This document shows positions 31,517 to 34,113 of a stretch of 34,113 nt of DNA, one piece after another. The notes beneath the pieces were generated by a model. The model was not told the DNA's origin, searched no databases, and saw nothing but the letters and a program-made list of their open reading frames with translations. The translations under genes were made by a program, and so were the position numbers. This stretch comes from Hyphomicrobiales bacterium (lineage in GTDB: Bacteria; Pseudomonadota; Alphaproteobacteria; Rhizobiales; Rhizobiaceae), in assembly GCA_900466605.1 (NCBI GenBank), contig UBMU01000045.1, positions 1 to 34,113 of the forward strand, written 5' to 3'. Numbering within the stretch: the first letter of the stretch is position 1; each line of letters opens with the position of its first letter.

Positions 31517-33637
31517 TTACCACTTGAACTTCAGCGAACCCATAACCGTGCGACCCTGGCCGGTGTAGCAATAGCCATCGGTGCAGACCTGTTCGCGCCG
31601 ATCGGCGAGGTTGGTGGCGCTTACCGCAAGTGACAGGCCCTTAAGATCGGGAGAACGCGCGCCAAAATCATAGGATATTACCGCATCAAAATAGGCGGCG
31701 CCTGGGTTCCTTGCGGTGTTTGCGTCGCTGGTGAAGGAATTGCTCATCGCTCGAATCCCGCCGCCGACGCTGAGCCCAGGTATGGCCGAGGTCTCTGGCA
31801 TCTCATAGTTCACCCACAAGGAGGCGACGTGGCGCGGTATCGTCGAAGGCGCGTTTCCGATCAATGCTTCGTCGATATTGCCGGTGATTTCGGCATGGGC
31901 ATAGGTGTACGCGGCAATGAGGCTGATGCCGTTTTCGAATTGGGTTCGCCCTTCGAGCTCGAACCCCGTGTAGGTATTTTCTCCAGAGTTCTCGGAAAAC
32001 AGGAAGCTCGAGTCATATTGGGGCTTGCCGGTTTCGACCAGGCGATAGACGGCCCCGCTCAGCGAGTAGTTCTCACCCTCGGGCTGGTACTTCACGCCGA
32101 CTTCGATCTGGCGCCCTTTGGTAGGGTCCAGAACCGAGCCGTCTTCCGAGAGCGCGGTAGATGGAACGAACGAGGTACCGTAGCTGACATAAGGCGCGAC
32201 GCCGTTATCGAACAAATAGAGCAGCCCAATTTGGCCGGAAAGGACGCCATCATCCTTCTCGCTGGTAGAGCCACCTGTGCCCTTGACGGTGGATTCCTGG
32301 TGTGCCCAGTCGTAGCGAAGACCCGCTACAGCGCGCCAATTGCCGAGTTCCATCTGATCCTGGGCATAGACGCCGGTCTGATTGAGGCTGCTGCCAGTGA
32401 AGTAGTCTAACGCAGGAACCGGAATGCTGGCTCCGGGCGTATTTGCTGCAACGCTGCTGCTGCCCATGGCGAAGTCAGACGAGACCCAAGTGTAATCGAG
32501 CCCCCCGAGCAGCGTGTGGGAGATGCTGCCGGTATCGAACTGGCTCTCAAGCTGGTTGTCGATCTGATAGCTGCGCAAGTCCTCTGTCACCGCGGTCGTC
32601 GGCCAGCTGTCGTCTGGATTGATAAGGATGCGGTTGAGGTAGTGGGCCTTTAGATCCACATCGCCCGCGCGCGCATTCTGCCGGAATGTCAGGCCATTTT
32701 CGAACTTGTGCTCCAGCTGATAGCCGAGCTGATACTGCTCGACTTTCTGGCTGTTGAAGTCCGGGTCGGTGTAGAGGAATACGTCGTTACCTTCCAGGTA
32801 GCTCCAGGCGCTTGCCCCTGTCTCGCCTTTTTGCGCGAGACCGTACACGGTGAAGGTTGTGTCTTCGCTCGGCTTCCAGGTAGCAGACGGCTGCAGGAGA
32901 TAGCGATCATCAGCGATGTCGTAGCTTCCTTCGCCTTCGCGGGCCAACCCAACCAAACGGTAATCTATCTCATCGTTGATCGGCCCGCCGAAATCGAAAG
33001 CGGCCTGCTTGCGGCCGATGGTGCCGTATTGCAGCTCGACCTCGTGATGCTCTTCCTCAAGCGGGAACTTTGAGATGCGGTTGACGATGCCGGCCGCGCT
33101 CGCCGCGCCATACATCACCGATACCGGACCCTTCAAGATCTCGATACGATCAAGCGTATAGACCTCAGTCACAAACGAGCCGTAGTTCATGATCGGCTGG
33201 CGCAAGCCATCGCGGAAGTCGCCGGTGGTCGTTGTCTCGATGCCTCGGATGTAGATCTGGTCGAAACGCGGGTCGTAACCGAAGGCGCCGGTGGTGACGC
33301 CCGAGCTGTAGCGAGTCGCTTGGATCATGTCGGTGACGGCGCGCTCATCCATTTCTGCGCGGGTGACAACTGATATGGCGCGCGGTATCTCGACCAGCGG
33401 CGTATCCGTCTTTGTAGCCGATATCGTGCGTTTAGGCACGACCGTGCTGTTGTCCTCGCTGATGGATTGAGGATCCAGACCGTCGCCAGTGACGGTAATT
33501 TTCTCTAGCTCAGTAGCACTGCTGTCTTGTGCGAGCGCCGCGCACGCGTTCAGTGCGGTTGCAGTGACGACTCCGACAAGCATCGTAGAACTCAGGAGAG
33601 TGCGATGCGAGCGAGTTCTATTGAAGGAAATTAACAT
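31517..33637 (-). CDS. TonB-dependent siderophore receptor
   Basis: A 706-residue outer-membrane receptor. A signal peptide (MLISFNRTRSHRTLL, hydrophobic core, cleavage near ALAQDS) is followed by a TonB box-like ITVTG and the plug domain: TPLVEIPRAISVVTRAEM, DQIYIRGIE, DRIEILKGPVSVMYGAASAAGIVN. The 22-strand barrel ends in a terminal aromatic (SLKFKW). The pattern fits the FhuA/FoxA-type siderophore receptor family. ATG 33637 is chosen over the longer start at 33673 because GAAGGG lies 7 bp upstream. It heads a minus-strand operon with the esterase and the broken ATPase. The ligand is a ferric siderophore, perhaps an ester type given the esterase. Confidence 0.93.
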   Translation of the reverse strand: MLISFNRTRSHRTLLSSTMLVGVVTATALNACAALAQDSSATELEKITVTGDGLDPQSISEDNSTVVPKRTISATKTDTPLVEIPRAISVVTRAEMDERAVTDMIQATRYSSGVTTGAFGYDPRFDQIYIRGIETTTTGDFRDGLRQPIMNYGSFVTEVYTLDRIEILKGPVSVMYGAASAAGIVNRISKFPLEEEHHEVELQYGTIGRKQAAFDFGGPINDEIDYRLVGLAREGEGSYDIADDRYLLQPSATWKPSEDTTFTVYGLAQKGETGASAWSYLEGNDVFLYTDPDFNSQKVEQYQLGYQLEHKFENGLTFRQNARAGDVDLKAHYLNRILINPDDSWPTTAVTEDLRSYQIDNQLESQFDTGSISHTLLGGLDYTWVSSDFAMGSSSVAANTPGASIPVPALDYFTGSSLNQTGVYAQDQMELGNWRAVAGLRYDWAHQESTVKGTGGSTSEKDDGVLSGQIGLLYLFDNGVAPYVSYGTSFVPSTALSEDGSVLDPTKGRQIEVGVKYQPEGENYSLSGAVYRLVETGKPQYDSSFLFSENSGENTYTGFELEGRTQFENGISLIAAYTYAHAEITGNIDEALIGNAPSTIPRHVASLWVNYEMPETSAIPGLSVGGGIRAMSNSFTSDANTARNPGAAYFDAVISYDFGARSPDLKGLSLAVSATNLADRREQVCTDGYCYTGQGRTVMGSLKFKW

Positions 33638-34113
33638 TGGGCGACCCTTCCCGGCAAGCAGAGGCGCCGGCAAGTAGCTGACGCAAGACCATAATTTCTA
33701 GACAGCAGTTTGCGCCGCCGAAGACATGAAGACTTCGGGCGCATCAATAAAAACATTACTAAAAGAGTCAAGTTATCGCTTTTGCCCTCTCCGCTTCCCC
33801 CACTCAAATGTCACAACTTTTTTGAGCCGAAGCGTCGATATTCGATTGACTGAACCGGGGAGCAGCCAGTGCCGGTCATAGGTGGTCCAGAGGGTATGGT
33901 AAGAAATCGATGTAGCCATCACCGCCGCCAGGAACTAAGCCTGCTTGGATGCAACCCGTTGATGTGGATCGAGCACCGCTGATGGCACTGCTGCTGGTAG
34001 AAACGCACAACAGAGCCTACTGTGACATACTTTCGTGTGGCGATCTGTGCGGTCATGAATGCGGGCCCGAAGGCTGAATGCGACAGACGCGCTGCGAGGG
34101 GCGCTGTGATCGA
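33638..34113. other. Upstream region of the receptor gene, otherwise featureless
   Basis: About 475 bp to the window edge. It contains the receptor's likely promoter near 33744-33771. Beyond that no open frame, repeat, RirA/Fur box or insertion-sequence end could be supported. A regulator gene may lie beyond the window. Confidence 0.45.
33744..33771 (-). promoter_or_regulatory. Candidate promoter of the TonB receptor operon
   Basis: On the minus strand TTGACT (33771-33766) and TATTGA (33749-33744) are separated by 16 bp in an AT-rich patch, about 110 bp before the receptor start. No recognisable iron box (TGA-N9-TCA or Fur palindrome) overlaps it. Confidence 0.4.

Noticed and set aside
33840..34113. 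Possible regulator or transposase remnant at the right edge
   Set aside because: Short readable stretches exist on the minus strand, but frames are interrupted and no family signature was recognised.
1..34113. CRISPR array, tRNA or rRNA genes
   Set aside because: No regularly spaced repeats, and no tRNA- or rRNA-like sequence was noticed on either strand.

Overview
The window looks like an accessory region of an alphaproteobacterium, most likely Rhizobiaceae (Rhizobium, Sinorhizobium or Agrobacterium type). This is inferred from the high-GC coding style, the dense sugar and nucleoside ABC operons, the GntR/LacI control, and a decayed class III adenylate cyclase of the kind abundant in rhizobia. 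No database search was possible, so the taxon is an inference. No tRNA, rRNA, CRISPR array or intact mobile element was seen.

Region 1 (about 1-5400) is an accessory island. A 258-residue protein at 1667-2443 reads like a bacterial gasdermin (pore-forming cell-death effector). It lies between two unrelated HExxH zinc-protease genes on the opposite strand: one divergent (143-1498) and one convergent with a 38-bp overlap (2406-3353). This three-gene arrangement is the best candidate for an undescribed anti-phage or abortive-infection system. It is followed by a secreted DUF3616 protein, about 540 bp of featureless DNA and a frameshifted adenylate cyclase remnant.

Region 2 (5574-19880) is a nucleoside uptake and catabolism locus. 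A leftward operon holds a GntR/FCD regulator, an SDR dehydrogenase and an HD-domain hydrolase. A rightward run holds a nucleoside hydrolase, a BMP-family binding protein, a double-domain ABC ATPase, two permeases, an NAD-dependent epimerase, a second nucleoside hydrolase, a StyA-like FAD monooxygenase, a RutF-like flavin reductase, a dihydropyrimidinase/hydantoinase and a ribokinase. The inferred logic is nucleoside import, cleavage to base and ribose, phosphorylation of ribose, and oxidation plus hydrolytic ring opening of the base. Two palindromes with ATACGA-N12-TCGTAT spacing sit at the two promoter regions and are the likely GntR operator.

Region 3 (20264-28594) is a LacI-controlled glycoside locus: LacI on the minus strand, then divergently a MalK-type ATPase, two CUT1 permeases, a solute-binding protein and a cytoplasmic 931-residue GH2 glycosidase. 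It ends in a strong 13-bp-stem terminator.

Region 4 (28758-34113) holds an LprI-like secreted protein, about 1.1 kb of mostly empty DNA, and a partly decayed siderophore locus on the minus strand: a TonB-dependent receptor, an IroE-like esterase, and the 5' fragment of a siderophore ABC ATPase gene broken by a frameshift in a six-base homopolymer and by Walker A substitutions.
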